Source of the DNA: RSA9 sp036381195
GTDB taxonomy: Bacteria > Gemmatimonadota > Gemmatimonadetes > Longimicrobiales > RSA9
NCBI GenBank assembly: GCA_036381195.1
Contig: DASVDH010000081.1
Location: 1-64,000, forward strand
DNA length: 64,000 nucleotides
Reading direction: 5' to 3'
The notes below the pieces were generated by a model that was not told the DNA's origin, searched no databases, and worked only from the letters and a program-made list of their open reading frames with translations. The position numbers and the translations under genes were made by a program. This document shows, piece after piece, positions 46,701 through 54,439 of this stretch. Numbering within the stretch: position 1 is the first letter of the stretch; each line of letters starts with the position of its first letter.

Positions 46701-47086
46701 GACGTGGCGAACAGCAGCGACCTGCCGTCCGGGTACCAGTCGATCAGCCGGTCAGGAGCGGGATGGTGCGTGACGCGCCGCGGGATGCCGCCGGCCGCGG
46801 GGATCACGTAGATGTCCTGGTTGCCGTCGTAGTTCCCGCTGAAGGCGATCTCGCGGCCGTCCGGCGAGAAGCGAGGGAAGCTCTCCTCGCCCGCCGGCGT
46901 CGTGAGCCGATTCGCGACGCCGCCCTCCTTCGGCACGACCCAGATGTCGCCGCCGTAGACGAACGCAATGTGCGTCGCGGAGACGTCCGGGTAGCGGAGC
47001 AGGCGGGCATCCACCTGCGCGGAGAGCGGTGCGGCGAGCGCCAGCAGCAGAGCCGGCGGCAGCATGCGGCGCATGAAGCCAGGCAT
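43790..47086 (-). CDS. Tricorn-like S41 family serine peptidase
   Basis: A 1098-residue exported protease. The signal peptide is MLPPALLLALAAPLSAQ. Two WD40/TolB-like beta-propellers fill about residues 30-640, with repeats such as FPRFSPDGREIAFSGNYDG, YPAWSPDGRYIAYWSD and PYWSPDAKRIAFID. A helical C1 domain and a PDZ domain (DVREGDYLLAVNGVPLDT) follow. The S41 catalytic domain has IIDERFNSGGQIPDR and VMLINEWSGSGGDAFPFYF, where the Ser before GGD is the predicted nucleophile, and ends with the substrate-carboxylate region HGVDPDIEVEADP. It degrades oligopeptides, probably in the periplasm. ATG 47086 has GGGAGGAGG just upstream and starts the signal peptide; the upstream frame extension is not homologous. 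Confidence 0.93.
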   Translation of the reverse strand: MPGFMRRMLPPALLLALAAPLSAQVDARLLRYPDVSATHIAFVYGGDIWVVPKEGGVANRLTTPAGEESFPRFSPDGREIAFSGNYDGNQDIYVIPAAGGIPRRVTHHPAPDRLIDWYPDGRSLLFATSMTSEKDRFNKLYRVAARGGLPEKLPMPYGEFGALTADARLIAYTPSTRDFRTWKRYRGGWAQDIWIYDLRENRARKVAASDANDSQPMWHGETLYFISDRGAAQRYNLWAYDRRTEQLRQVTHFTEDDVRFPAIGPSDIVFENGGRLYLLDLATEQTREVKVQVTTDLASLRPRVVRVGSAIQSFGIGPTGKRAVFAARGDVFTVPAEHGVPLNLTARSGSAERYPAWSPDGRYIAYWSDRTGEYELTIRPADGSGEERTVTRLGPGFRYQPYWSPDAKRIAFIDQAQRIHLLDVASGQSRVIDTANYYTHGALENFRVSWSADSHWIAYSRDLPSRSQAIFLYDTQRNERHQVTSGFYSASQPVFDPEGKYLYFLTQRHFQPSYSALDNTWIYANATVIAAVPLRRDVPSPLAPRNDEEPVRDTSAAQEREKKEEATTSSSPSPAPVAIDLEDFERRLVVLPPKPGNYGELAAISGKVLYHKHTRTGADDEKNPIVAYDLKERKEETIVEDANTFLVSADGKKLLVRHQDRFAIIDPRPNQKLDKTLATANLETTVDPRAEWRQLFADAWRFERDYFYDPGMHGVDWEAMRRHYAPLIEDAVSREDVNFVIGELIAELNASHTYRGGGDLEQPARRGVGMLGVDFTLENGAYRIARIIEGAPWDSEVRSPLAQPGVDVREGDYLLAVNGVPLDTSRDPWAAFQGLAGKTVALTVNSRPTMDGARTVLVETLSSEYRLRNLAWIEANRRHVLEATNGRVGYIYVPDTGINGQNELARQFYGQAHMDALIIDERFNSGGQIPDRFVELLSRPIYNFWGVRSGRDWQWPPIAHAGPKVMLINEWSGSGGDAFPFYFKSAGLGPLIGKRTWGGLIGISGAPPLVDGGIVTVPTFGMYSIDGEWIIEGHGVDPDIEVEADPARLARGEDPQLERAIQEALRLLETNPPLRPNKPRYPNRAPVANTASDGAGQR

Positions 47087-47440
47087 TGGCCTCCTCCCGG
47101 TTGGAGAGCGGTGGGGTGGGGTCCCTGCTTCGATGCCGACGGGGCCGCCGCGGGTTGCCCCGGGGCGGCCGCGCGGGCCCGGTCCGCAGACCGCACTACG
47201 CCCGCGGCGGCGCCCGCGGTTTCGCGTCACCCGCGGACCCGCTCGGGGAGGCTACTCGGAAGCAGGTGGTGGGGCAAGGAGGCGCCGCCGCGGGCGGCCG
47301 CGGCGGTGGCGTGCTACCGCGGCGGGGCCGTACTGCCGCGGCGGTGGCGTGCTACCGCGGCGGTGGCGTGCTGCCTCGGCGGGTCCGTACTGCCGCGGCG
47401 GGGGCCGGCGCTCGCCGCGCCCGGCCCCCCGCCGCCCGGC
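47087..47440. other. Intergenic region with a short tandem repeat
   Basis: A 354-base gap between the end of dps and the start of the leftward tricorn-like gene. It carries the 19-base tandem array at 47299-47404. The remainder (47087-47298) should contain the protease promoter, but no boxes are evident and no frame looks coding. Confidence 0.4.
47299..47404. repeat. Tandem array of 19-base GC-rich units
   Basis: Five complete units start at 47299, 47318, 47337, 47356 and 47375, each CGCGGCGGTGGCGTGCTAC or the variant CGCGGCGGGGCCGTACTGC, plus a partial sixth. The two variants alternate (A, B, A, A-like, B-like), suggesting an older 38-base unit. Located just downstream of the dps stop. Confidence 0.75.
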
Positions 47441-48034
47441 TCAGACGGTGACGAGCGGCCGATCCACCAGGTGTTCGGCGATGAACCACACCTGGAGCTC
47501 GTTCGTGCGGAGCACGTCCGAGACTAGGATGTCGTTGGTGACGAGGTCGCTCATCTCGTCGGCCCGCTGCGCGAGCTCGCGCGCCTCCTTGATGACGATC
47601 TCGTGGGCGTCGAGCAGACGGGAGAGCATGGCGGGGACCTCTTCGGCCCCGTCCGGCGGCCGCGGGATACTGGTGATCTCCGCGACGTGGCGCGGGTCGC
47701 CCACCGCGATCGCGCCCAGCGTCTGCACCCGCTCGGCAAGGAGGTCCACGAGCTTCTCCTGCTGCTCCGCGTGCCGGTCCAGCAGCAGATGGAGCTGGTA
47801 GAACGTGGCGCCGCGCATCAGCCAGTGGCTCTTCTTGTAGAGGTCGTGCAGGATGCGCGTATCCGCGAGGACCTGGTTCAGTTTCGCCGCCATCTCGCTG
47901 CGCACGTCTTCCGTGAGGCCCAACGGCATGTCGCGGAGCTGGTCGAAGCGCTGGACCTCGCGGCTGTGCTGGTGGAGGTGCGGCTGGCTCTCCCCCGGTG
48001 GCGAATGCGGTCTGGGAACGGCTGCGCTGGCCAT
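47441..48034 (-). CDS. dps: Dps-family DNA-protecting ferritin-like protein
   Basis: A 197-residue protein of the Dps/bacterioferritin-like family, which assembles as a 12-mer, oxidises and stores iron, and protects DNA under starvation and peroxide. The ferroxidase region is seen as KKSHWLMRGATFYQLHLLLDRHAEQQEKLVDLLAERVQTLG split over two helices: SHW with the first His, then the Asp/Glu pair ending LLAERV. The C-terminal helix reads TNELQVWFIAEHLV, typical of the family. The N-terminal 30-residue tail is His/Pro/Gln-rich and could bind DNA or metal. ATG 48034 has AGGAGA upstream. It is the only Dps in the window and is divergent from the GGDEF gene. Confidence 0.9.
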   Translation of the reverse strand: MASAAVPRPHSPPGESQPHLHQHSREVQRFDQLRDMPLGLTEDVRSEMAAKLNQVLADTRILHDLYKKSHWLMRGATFYQLHLLLDRHAEQQEKLVDLLAERVQTLGAIAVGDPRHVAEITSIPRPPDGAEEVPAMLSRLLDAHEIVIKEARELAQRADEMSDLVTNDILVSDVLRTNELQVWFIAEHLVDRPLVTV

Positions 48035-48448
48035 CGGCTCTCCTCTCGATCCCTGACCGGCTGGCCCGTTGGCCGCCGGCGTCACCCGGTCGTTGCCCGG
48101 CCCCCGTTCCTCGGCGGCGCCGGCGTGTCCTCCCGGCGCCAGCCGGGCAGGGGTCCGGGCAGACGTGCCCGAAGCAAGGGCCGTACCCGGGGCTGCGCGG
48201 GCGCGCGCCCGTCAGGCGCGGGCGAAGCCGCCAGCCGTAGGCGTCCGGGCGGAATGGCTGGCCCAGCGCGCCTTGCGTCCGGCGGCGCCTGCCCATACCC
48301 TGTCGCGCGCCCGCAGAAAGACGCGGCGGCACATCGAATTCCCCCACGAACACGCCGGATGAGAACGATAACGAAGTCGTTCGCAAGGGCGTCGTCCATC
48401 GGTGCGTCCGGACAGCCGCGGGAGGGGCGCGCCAGATCTCGCTGGTCA
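48035..48448. other. Divergent intergenic region, nothing recognised
   Basis: These 414 bases separate the leftward dps from the rightward GGDEF gene and should contain both promoters. I see no clear sigma-70 boxes, OxyR or Fur-like palindromes, or gene-like frames. An in-frame ATG at 48359 could extend the GGDEF protein by 30 residues. Confidence 0.4.
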
Positions 48449-49153
48449 ATGAACTCGCCCTTCTGTCACTTCGCCTTCCCGCCGGAGACCGCGCCGCTGG
48501 CCATTCCCGCGCCGGCACTGCACGTGGTGTTCGGCGGCAGTGTCCTCGGCGCGATGCTCGTTGCCGGCGTCGTCGCGTACCGGTTCAGGCTCGAGATCGA
48601 CCGCGCGGAGGCGGCGCTCACGCGTTCCAACGAAGAGCTGGCCCGGCTCTCCGGTCTGGACCCGCTGACGGGCCTGGCAAACCGCCGTACCCTGGACGAG
48701 TGCCTGGCCCGCGAGTGCGCGAGGCTGCGGCGGCCTGGCCAGCAGATCGCGGTGCTGCTGTGTGACGTGGACCACTTCAAGGCCTACAACGACCACTACG
48801 GCACCTGGCGGGCGATGCCTGCCTCAAGCGCGTGGCCGATGTGCTCATCTGCGTCGTGCGGCGGGTCAACGACGTCGTCGCTCGATACGGCGGCGAGGAG
48901 TTCGTCGTCGTTTCTGCCCGCGACGGACTACGAGGGCGCGCTCCGCATCGCCGAAGAAGCGCGCGCGCGGGTGAGCGCGCTCGGGATCCCGCACGAGCGC
49001 TCCGACGTGGCGCGGGTCGTCACGTTGAGTGTCGGCGTTGCGTGCTCGGATCCCGCCACGCTCCTGGCGCCGGAGGACCTGCTCCGCCAGGCCGATGCGG
49101 CATTGTACGCTGCCAAGCGGGCCGGCAGGAACTGCGTCATGCGTTACGCCTGA
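48449..49153 (+). pseudogene. Membrane-anchored diguanylate cyclase with two compensating frameshifts
   Basis: The continuous frame gives 234 residues: a membrane helix (VVFGGSVLGAMLVAGVVAY), a short coil, then a GGDEF domain opening with SGLDPLTGLANRRTLDECLA and LLCDVDHFKAYNDHYG. From 48803 to about 48913 this frame is nonsense (Ser/Ala-rich), while the next frame reads LAGDACLKRVADVLICVVRR and VNDVVARYGGEEFVVV, the expected domain core with an intact GGEEF active site. After 48913 the first frame resumes correctly (LPATDYEGALRIAEEAR). One missing C after 48802 and one extra T in the TTT at 48911-48913 would restore a normal protein. As written, the cyclase active site is lost. Either paired sequencing errors or a decayed gene. 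The ribosome site is poor. Confidence 0.8.
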
Positions 49154-49323
49154 CGCTGGGTCGGGCGGCCCGCGGCCGACGCCGGCTCGCGCGGCTGTCC
49201 CCCAGACATGGTGCGGCGGCCTGGGTGGCACGGGGCTGGCAGTCGGTTCAGCCGCGGTTCCGCGGTGCGCGCCGCCGGGCACGGGCGCGGCGGCTGACGC
49301 GGGGGCCTTCAGCGGCGGAGACA

Positions 49324-49797
49324 ATGGACGTTCGAGGCGTGCTTCTCTGGGGGTTTGCGGCGACCACGATCCTGACCACGATGCTGCGCGGCAGCCAGGC
49401 GGTCGGCCTGACCCGGCTGGATCTCCCCCTGATGCTCGGCCTGATCGTCACGCCGAACCGGGACCACGCCAAGGCGTACGGCTTCTTCATCCATCTATTC
49501 AACGGCTGGCTGTTCACGCTCATCTACGCGGCATTCTTCGAGTATCTGGGTCGCGCGGGCTGGCTGCTCGGCTCGGTCATCGGCGCGGTGCACGGCCTCT
49601 TCGTGCTGGCCGTGGGGCTGCCGGCGGTCCCCGGCCTGCACCCGCGGATGGCCACCGATGCGAGGGGGCCGGAGCCGACGCGCGAGCTCGAGCCGCCGGG
49701 CTTCATGGCGCTGAACTACGGGCGGCAGACGCCGCTGGTGACGCTGCTGGCGCACATCATCTTCGGCGCGATCCTCGGGACGTTTTATCGCGTCTGA
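49324..49797 (+). CDS. Small integral membrane protein of unknown function
   Basis: A 157-residue protein with about four hydrophobic helices: GVLLWGFAATTILTTML, LPLMLGLIVTP, FFIHLFNGWLFTLIYAAFFEYL with GWLLGSVIGAVHGLFVLAVGL, and the C-terminal LLAHIIFGAILGTFY. A polar loop of about 35 residues (PRMATDARGPEPTREL) precedes the last helix. I recognise no named family. GGAGA lies just before the ATG. The gene follows the GGDEF gene by 170 bases on the same strand and is convergent with the GH15 gene, 33 bases away. The hydrophobicity and codon usage support a real gene. Confidence 0.75.
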   Translation: MDVRGVLLWGFAATTILTTMLRGSQAVGLTRLDLPLMLGLIVTPNRDHAKAYGFFIHLFNGWLFTLIYAAFFEYLGRAGWLLGSVIGAVHGLFVLAVGLPAVPGLHPRMATDARGPEPTRELEPPGFMALNYGRQTPLVTLLAHIIFGAILGTFYRV

Positions 49798-49830
49798 GCA
49801 GTGGACCGGCGCCCTATCCGGGCCATCCGG

Positions 49831-51684
49831 TCACCGCTGCGCATTGTGCTCCGCGAGCGTCAGTGCGGCGTTGATCAACCCGATGTGGCTGAAGGCCTGC
49901 GGGAAGTTGCCGAGCTGCTGCCCGGTTTCGGGGTCGATCTGTTCGGCGAGGAGGCCGAGGTCGTTCCGCCGCTCGAGGAGTCTGGTGAAGCGCTCGTGCG
50001 CCTCGTCGAGCCGGCCGAGGCGGGCGAGGGCCTCGACGAGCCAGAACGAGCAGATGAGGAACGCGCCTTCGCCGGCGGGAAGGCCGTCCGGGCCCAGGTA
50101 CCGGTAGACGAGCTCCGCGCGCGCGAGGTGACGCCGGACGGCGTCGACGGTGGAGGCGACGCGGGGATCGTCCGGCGGTAGGAACCCGACCAGTGGGATG
50201 ACGAGGAGCGCGGCATCGAGGTCGCGGCCGGGCGTGCGGGTGAACGCGCCGAGCGCCTGGCTGTAGCCGTTCTCGAGGATCCACGAGCGGATGGCGTCGC
50301 GGGCGCGCGTGAGGGGCTCGAGCTGGAGCCGGAGGTCGCCCGCGCGAGCGAGCTCCATGGCGCGCTCCAGGCCGACCCAGGCCATGACCTTGGAGTGGAT
50401 GTGCTGCGCGCGCCCGGAGCGGACCTCCCAGATCCCGTCATCGGGCTCAGGCCAGTGCGCCATGATGATGCGCGCCAGGCCGCCCAGGAGCCGGCGTGCG
50501 TCCCTATCGAACTCGCCGCCTGAACTGCGGTACAGGGTGAGGGCATCAATGACCTCGCCGTACACGTCGAGCTGGAACTGCCGGTCGGCCGCGTTGCCCA
50601 CGCGCACCGGGCGCGAGCCGCGGTAGCCCTCCAGGTAATCGAGACTCCGTTCCGGGATGCGCGTGCCGCCGTAGATCGTGTAGAGCGGCCTCAGCCCGGG
50701 ATGGCTGACGGCGGTGGTGTAGAGGAGCCAGCGGGCGAACGCGTGGGCCTCGGCGTGGTAGCCGAGCCGGAGCATCGCACGGATGGTGAACGCGGCGTCG
50801 CGGAGCCAGCAGAAGCGGTAGTCCCAGTTGCGGACGCCGCCCACGCGCTCGGGGAGCGAGCTGGTCGGCGCGGCGATGATCGCGCCGGACGGCGCGTAGG
50901 TGAGCAGCTTGAGGACGAGGGCGCTCCGCAGCACGGCATCGCCGTGGGCGCCCACGCTGCGGCAGGCGCCGCTCCAGCCGATCCAGAACTCTTCGGTCAG
51001 CCGCTGGAGCAGGTCGAGGTTGCCCAGCACCGGCAGGTCGGCCGGCGCCTCGGGCGAGTACGAGAGCGCGAAGTCCAGTTGCTCCCCGGCGTGCAGGGGG
51101 AACCGTCCGACCAGCGTTCCGTCCGCGCTCTCGAGCAGGGCGTTGCTGACGACGTGCAGCGCGTGGCTGCCCCATTCGATCGCGTAGCGGGTCGGGCGTT
51201 GCCGTCGCACGAGGGGCGTGCGGCGGCCGAATTGCGGCCTGGCCGCGATGCGGACATCCAGGATCACGCTTCCATCGATGCAGCGGACCCGCCGTACGAT
51301 CTCCCGGAACGCGACGGGATAGGTCCGCTTCTGGGCCTCCGTCAGCGCGGGCATGAAGTCCACGACGCGGACGACGCCGCCCGCGCCGGTGAATTCGGTC
51401 TCCAGGATGTTGGTCCGCGGGAGATAGCGGCGCCGCGCGCGGAACGGCCCGGCGGGGCGGATCTCGAACGTGCCGCCGAGATCGGCATCGAGGATCCGCG
51501 CGAACACGGCGTCGCTGTCGAAGCGCGGCACGCACCACCAGTCGATCGAGCCGAACCGCGAGACCAGGGCAATGCTGCGGCCGTCGCCGATCACGGCGTA
51601 GTCGCCGATCGGGAGGTAGCGGGGTCGTGTCGGTTCGGGCGCGTCCGTGTCAGCGGGTGCCGTAGACGAGGTAGCGGGCGGCAT
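49831..51684 (-). CDS. GH15-family glucoamylase/trehalase-like protein
   Basis: A 617-residue, apparently cytoplasmic glycoside hydrolase family 15 enzyme releasing glucose from alpha-glucans or trehalose. The N-terminal super-beta-sandwich opens with YLPIGDYAVIGDGRSIALVS and RFGSIDWWCVPRFDS, diagnostic of bacterial GH15. The (alpha/alpha)6 barrel contains GGVRNWDYRFCWLRDAAF, the HSKVMAWVGLERAMELA block and LLAEQIDPETGQQLGNFPQ followed by AFSHIGLINAAL, where the catalytic glutamates lie. The ATG at 51684 has GGAGGT upstream and overlaps the end of the enolase-superfamily gene by 35 bases. It is the last gene of the leftward seven-gene operon and links that operon to glucan breakdown. Confidence 0.92.
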   Translation of the reverse strand: MPPATSSTAPADTDAPEPTRPRYLPIGDYAVIGDGRSIALVSRFGSIDWWCVPRFDSDAVFARILDADLGGTFEIRPAGPFRARRRYLPRTNILETEFTGAGGVVRVVDFMPALTEAQKRTYPVAFREIVRRVRCIDGSVILDVRIAARPQFGRRTPLVRRQRPTRYAIEWGSHALHVVSNALLESADGTLVGRFPLHAGEQLDFALSYSPEAPADLPVLGNLDLLQRLTEEFWIGWSGACRSVGAHGDAVLRSALVLKLLTYAPSGAIIAAPTSSLPERVGGVRNWDYRFCWLRDAAFTIRAMLRLGYHAEAHAFARWLLYTTAVSHPGLRPLYTIYGGTRIPERSLDYLEGYRGSRPVRVGNAADRQFQLDVYGEVIDALTLYRSSGGEFDRDARRLLGGLARIIMAHWPEPDDGIWEVRSGRAQHIHSKVMAWVGLERAMELARAGDLRLQLEPLTRARDAIRSWILENGYSQALGAFTRTPGRDLDAALLVIPLVGFLPPDDPRVASTVDAVRRHLARAELVYRYLGPDGLPAGEGAFLICSFWLVEALARLGRLDEAHERFTRLLERRNDLGLLAEQIDPETGQQLGNFPQAFSHIGLINAALTLAEHNAQR

Positions 51685-52771
51685 CGGACCTCCGCAGCTC
51701 GATCCCGATCCCGGGGCGCGCGGGATCGGGATGGAGCACGCCGTTGCGTGGCTCGAGCGCGCCGTCGAAGAGCGCTCGCTCGATGCGGACATGGTCGTGG
51801 AAGTATTCGACGTGCTGGACCGCGGGGGCGGCGCAACAGGGGTGCGCGTGCAGTGATGGCGCCGTGTGGGCGGAGAGGGGGATTCCGTGGGCCTCGCACA
51901 GGGCCGCAACGCGGAGGAAGCCGGTGATCCCGGCGCAGCGTGTGGCGTCCGCCTGGAGCACGTCGATGGCGCCGGCCTCCAGCGCGCGGCGGAACTCCAC
52001 CAGCTCGTAGCCGTACTCGCCGGCGGCGATGTCCATGCCGGCGGGCGCGCGGTCGCGCAGCAGGCGGAGACCCTCCAGGTCGCCGAACGGGACCGGCTCC
52101 TCGAACCACGACACCCCCGCCTCGCGGAAGCGCTCGGCCATCGCGAGCGCCGTCTTGCGGCTGTAGGCGCCGTTCGCGTCCACGAACAGCTCCGCGTCCG
52201 GCCCGATCGCTTCGCGGGCCGCCTGCACGCGGCGCGGGTCTTCGGCCGGCCGGGTCCCGACCTTCATCTTCACTCGCCGGATCCCGGCCTCGACCCAGTG
52301 GGCGAGCTGTTCCTGCAGCCTGGCGACCGGGTAGGAGGTGAAGCCGCCGCTGCCGTAGACGGGCACGCCGTCGCGCACGGCGCCCAGGAGCGCGACGAGC
52401 GGCAGTCCGAGGAGCCGCGCCTTGAGGTCCCAGAGCGCGTTGTCCACGGCGGAGATTGCCATCGCGCAGATGCCGGGGTGCCCGAGGTTGCGGACCTCGC
52501 GCCACAGGTCCGCCCAGATCGCCGGGATCGCCATCGGATCGCGCCCGACCACCAGCCTGGTGAGGCGCTCGTCGATGAGCCGCGCGGTGGCCGTATCCGC
52601 GTACGTGTAGCCGAGCCCGGTGACGCCCGCGGCCCGCGCCTCGACGATCACGATGGTGGTGGAGTCCCAGGCCAGCGTGCCGTCGGATTCGGGGAAATCG
52701 GTCGGCACCGTGTAGGCCGAGACGTCGATCCGGTCGATCGTGGTCCGCGTGTGCTCCGCTCCTCGAGCCAC
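51650..52771 (-). CDS. Enolase-superfamily enzyme (mandelate racemase/muconate-lactonizing type)
   Basis: A 373-residue enzyme of the enolase superfamily. The N-terminal capping domain ends near residue 115 (SAVDNALWDLKARLLGLPL). The barrel carries the catalytic KMKVG (K-x-K), LFVDANGAYS (first metal ligand Asp), SWFEEPVPF (second ligand Glu), AAGEYGYE (third ligand Glu), DVLQADATRCAGITGF and LSAHTAPSLHAHP with a His late in the barrel. This set fits MLE- or MR-type sugar-acid dehydratases and epimerases. Next to a glucose dehydrogenase gene, gluconate or galactonate dehydratase is the likeliest role, but substrate cannot be assigned. The GTG start at 52771 is the first in-frame start before the conserved region. 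Confidence 0.88.
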   Translation of the reverse strand: MARGAEHTRTTIDRIDVSAYTVPTDFPESDGTLAWDSTTIVIVEARAAGVTGLGYTYADTATARLIDERLTRLVVGRDPMAIPAIWADLWREVRNLGHPGICAMAISAVDNALWDLKARLLGLPLVALLGAVRDGVPVYGSGGFTSYPVARLQEQLAHWVEAGIRRVKMKVGTRPAEDPRRVQAAREAIGPDAELFVDANGAYSRKTALAMAERFREAGVSWFEEPVPFGDLEGLRLLRDRAPAGMDIAAGEYGYELVEFRRALEAGAIDVLQADATRCAGITGFLRVAALCEAHGIPLSAHTAPSLHAHPCCAAPAVQHVEYFHDHVRIERALFDGALEPRNGVLHPDPARPGIGIELRRSDAARYLVYGTR

Positions 52772-52847
52772 GCCGCCTCCCGTCCTCAGATCGAACGCTC
52801 CCGCGGCGAGGGGCGGCGCGCGGATCCGGCCATCCCCCGCGCCTCGC

Positions 52848-53225
52848 TCAATCGCCTGCTGGGTAGGCGATCGTCGTGATCAGCGCGTTCTCCGCCTGCC
52901 GCGAGTCCAGCCGCGTGTGCTGCACCACGACTGGCACATCGGATTCGATGACGCTCGCGTAGGGCGTCTCTTTCGCGATCGGCTCCGGGTCGCGGAGCTC
53001 GTTGAAGCGGAGATGCAGCGTCCGCCGCGCGGGCACCGTCACGCGGTAGGGGCCGACGGGCTCGCGGTCGGTGTAGAAGATCGTGATCTCGACGTGCGCA
53101 TCGCGATCCGCGGTGTTGAGGAGGCAGGCGACCTCGTGACTGGTCATCTGCGGCTCCGGGCCGTGGCTCCAGCCGGGGATGTATCCCTCGGCGATGGCCC
53201 AGCGCTTACGCCCGATGGGTTCCAT
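52848..53225 (-). CDS. Sensory rhodopsin transducer (ASRT) family protein
   Basis: A 125-residue protein of the Anabaena sensory rhodopsin transducer family. The match is strong throughout: KRWAIAEGYIPGWSHGPEP, SHEVACLLNTADRDAHVEIT, IFYTDREPVGPYRVTVPARR, LRFNELRDPEPI and DVPVVVQHTRLDSRQAENAL. The Anabaena protein is a soluble tetrameric beta-sandwich binding the rhodopsin tail. Homologs in bacteria without rhodopsin lie in sugar-metabolism operons, and the fold has been proposed to bind small molecules. No rhodopsin gene is in the window. The ATG at 53225 overlaps the glucose dehydrogenase end by 20 bases. A role as a sugar-acid sensor or metabolic accessory is inferred from position between dehydrogenase and dehydratase genes. 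Confidence 0.93.
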   Translation of the reverse strand: MEPIGRKRWAIAEGYIPGWSHGPEPQMTSHEVACLLNTADRDAHVEITIFYTDREPVGPYRVTVPARRTLHLRFNELRDPEPIAKETPYASVIESDVPVVVQHTRLDSRQAENALITTIAYPAGD

Positions 53226-54402
53226 GGCGGTTGGTCGGGGTCGAAGGACTTTCGGACCGCGGCGTTGCAGAATCCGTACCTCGCTCGAGCGGCGCCGCGT
53301 CGCCCCACTCGACCACCGCCTTGATCTCGCCGGCCGGATGCCGGTGCAGCGCGGCCTCCGCATCGGACGGCGCGTAGCGGTGCGTGATCAGCCGGTCCAC
53401 GTGCCCGTTCCAGCGGTGCGATGCGTGGACCAGATCGTCTACGGCCATCTGGAAATGGCCACGCGCCGCGTTCACGCTGCCGATCATCACCTGGTTGTTC
53501 AGCACCAGGTGCCGGACGAGGTCACAGGCGTCGAGCCGCGCGACGCAGTGGGCGGTCGGGATCCCGGTGAGGACGTAGACGCCGTTGTCGCTCAGCGCCT
53601 CGAGGAGGTTGAAGGCGAGCCTGGGCGCGCCGGTCGCCTCGAACGCGAGCTCCATCGGGCCGAGTCTTGCCCTGAGGTCCTCGGCCGGGACGCGCCGGCC
53701 GTCCACGTACGTCCCGCCGATGCGCGCGAGCCACGCGGGCCGCGCGGTCTCCGCATCCACCACGTCGAGCCCATGGACCTCGGCGCCGCGGAGGACGAGG
53801 GCCATGGCGGCGAGCAGGCCGATCGGGCCGAGCCCCGCCACGAGGCAGCGGCGGCCGTGGAGCCAGTCCGGCGTCGCGCCGGCGCCGGGCAGCCGCGCGA
53901 CCTGCAGGCGCACGGCCTCATCGATCGCCTTCTCGACCACCGAGAGCGGCTCTGTCAGGACCCCGATGGACGCGATCTCGCGAGGCACGGCCACCACGTA
54001 CTGCTCGCGATCCACGACGTACTCGGCCTGAAAGCCGTCGAGCCTATCGATCCCGCGCTCGCGGTAGCCGCCCGTGAGGCACATGTCCGAGCGGTTCATG
54101 GCGCACGGCAGGCAGCGTCCGCAGCCGCGGCGCACGGTGAAGACGGCCAGGTCGCCCGGGCGGACGCGCTTCACCGCCTCCCCCGCCTCCACGACCTCGC
54201 CCAGCATCTCGTGGCCGATGACGAGGTCATGACTCCCGGCCGGCGCTTCTGCACGGCCGCCCGCGGCGGCTTCGCGGTCCGTGCCGCAGATCCCGACGCG
54301 CAGGACGCGCAGCATGATCTCGTCCGGCGCGGAAACCTCGGGCTTCGGGCGCTCGACGAGCCGCACCTGCCGCGTGCCGGGGACGATGGCGAGAGCCCTC
54401 AC
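53206..54402 (-). CDS. Zinc-dependent medium-chain glucose 1-dehydrogenase (archaeal type)
   Basis: A 398-residue medium-chain dehydrogenase resembling archaeal and bacterial glucose dehydrogenases, oxidising glucose (or galactose) to the lactone with NAD(P)+. The catalytic zinc region is VGICGTDRE and LVIGHEMLGEV. The structural zinc uses four cysteines in GCGRCLPCAMNRSDMC. The dinucleotide motif is VAGLGPIGLLAA, and the C-terminal Glucose_dehyd_C domain ends WGDAAPLE followed by a Ser/Thr/Pro-rich tail. The GTG at 54402 has GGGAGGGAG upstream and gives a family-typical N-terminus (RALAIVPGTRQVRL). It lies 37 bases after the FAD/Fe-S gene and overlaps the ASRT gene. It is cytoplasmic, in contrast to the periplasmic PQQ enzyme at 14346. 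Confidence 0.9.
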   Translation of the reverse strand: MRALAIVPGTRQVRLVERPKPEVSAPDEIMLRVLRVGICGTDREAAAGGRAEAPAGSHDLVIGHEMLGEVVEAGEAVKRVRPGDLAVFTVRRGCGRCLPCAMNRSDMCLTGGYRERGIDRLDGFQAEYVVDREQYVVAVPREIASIGVLTEPLSVVEKAIDEAVRLQVARLPGAGATPDWLHGRRCLVAGLGPIGLLAAMALVLRGAEVHGLDVVDAETARPAWLARIGGTYVDGRRVPAEDLRARLGPMELAFEATGAPRLAFNLLEALSDNGVYVLTGIPTAHCVARLDACDLVRHLVLNNQVMIGSVNAARGHFQMAVDDLVHASHRWNGHVDRLITHRYAPSDAEAALHRHPAGEIKAVVEWGDAAPLERGTDSATPRSESPSTPTNRHGTHRA

Positions 54403-54439
54403 GGTTCGCTCCCTCCCGTGCGCGCGCGCATCGGCTTCC

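Noticed and set aside
48832..49323. Long continuous frame joining the GGEEF segment to the small membrane protein
   Set aside because: After the GGEEF segment this frame becomes nonsense while the other frame resumes the GGDEF domain; the membrane protein has its own start at 49324.
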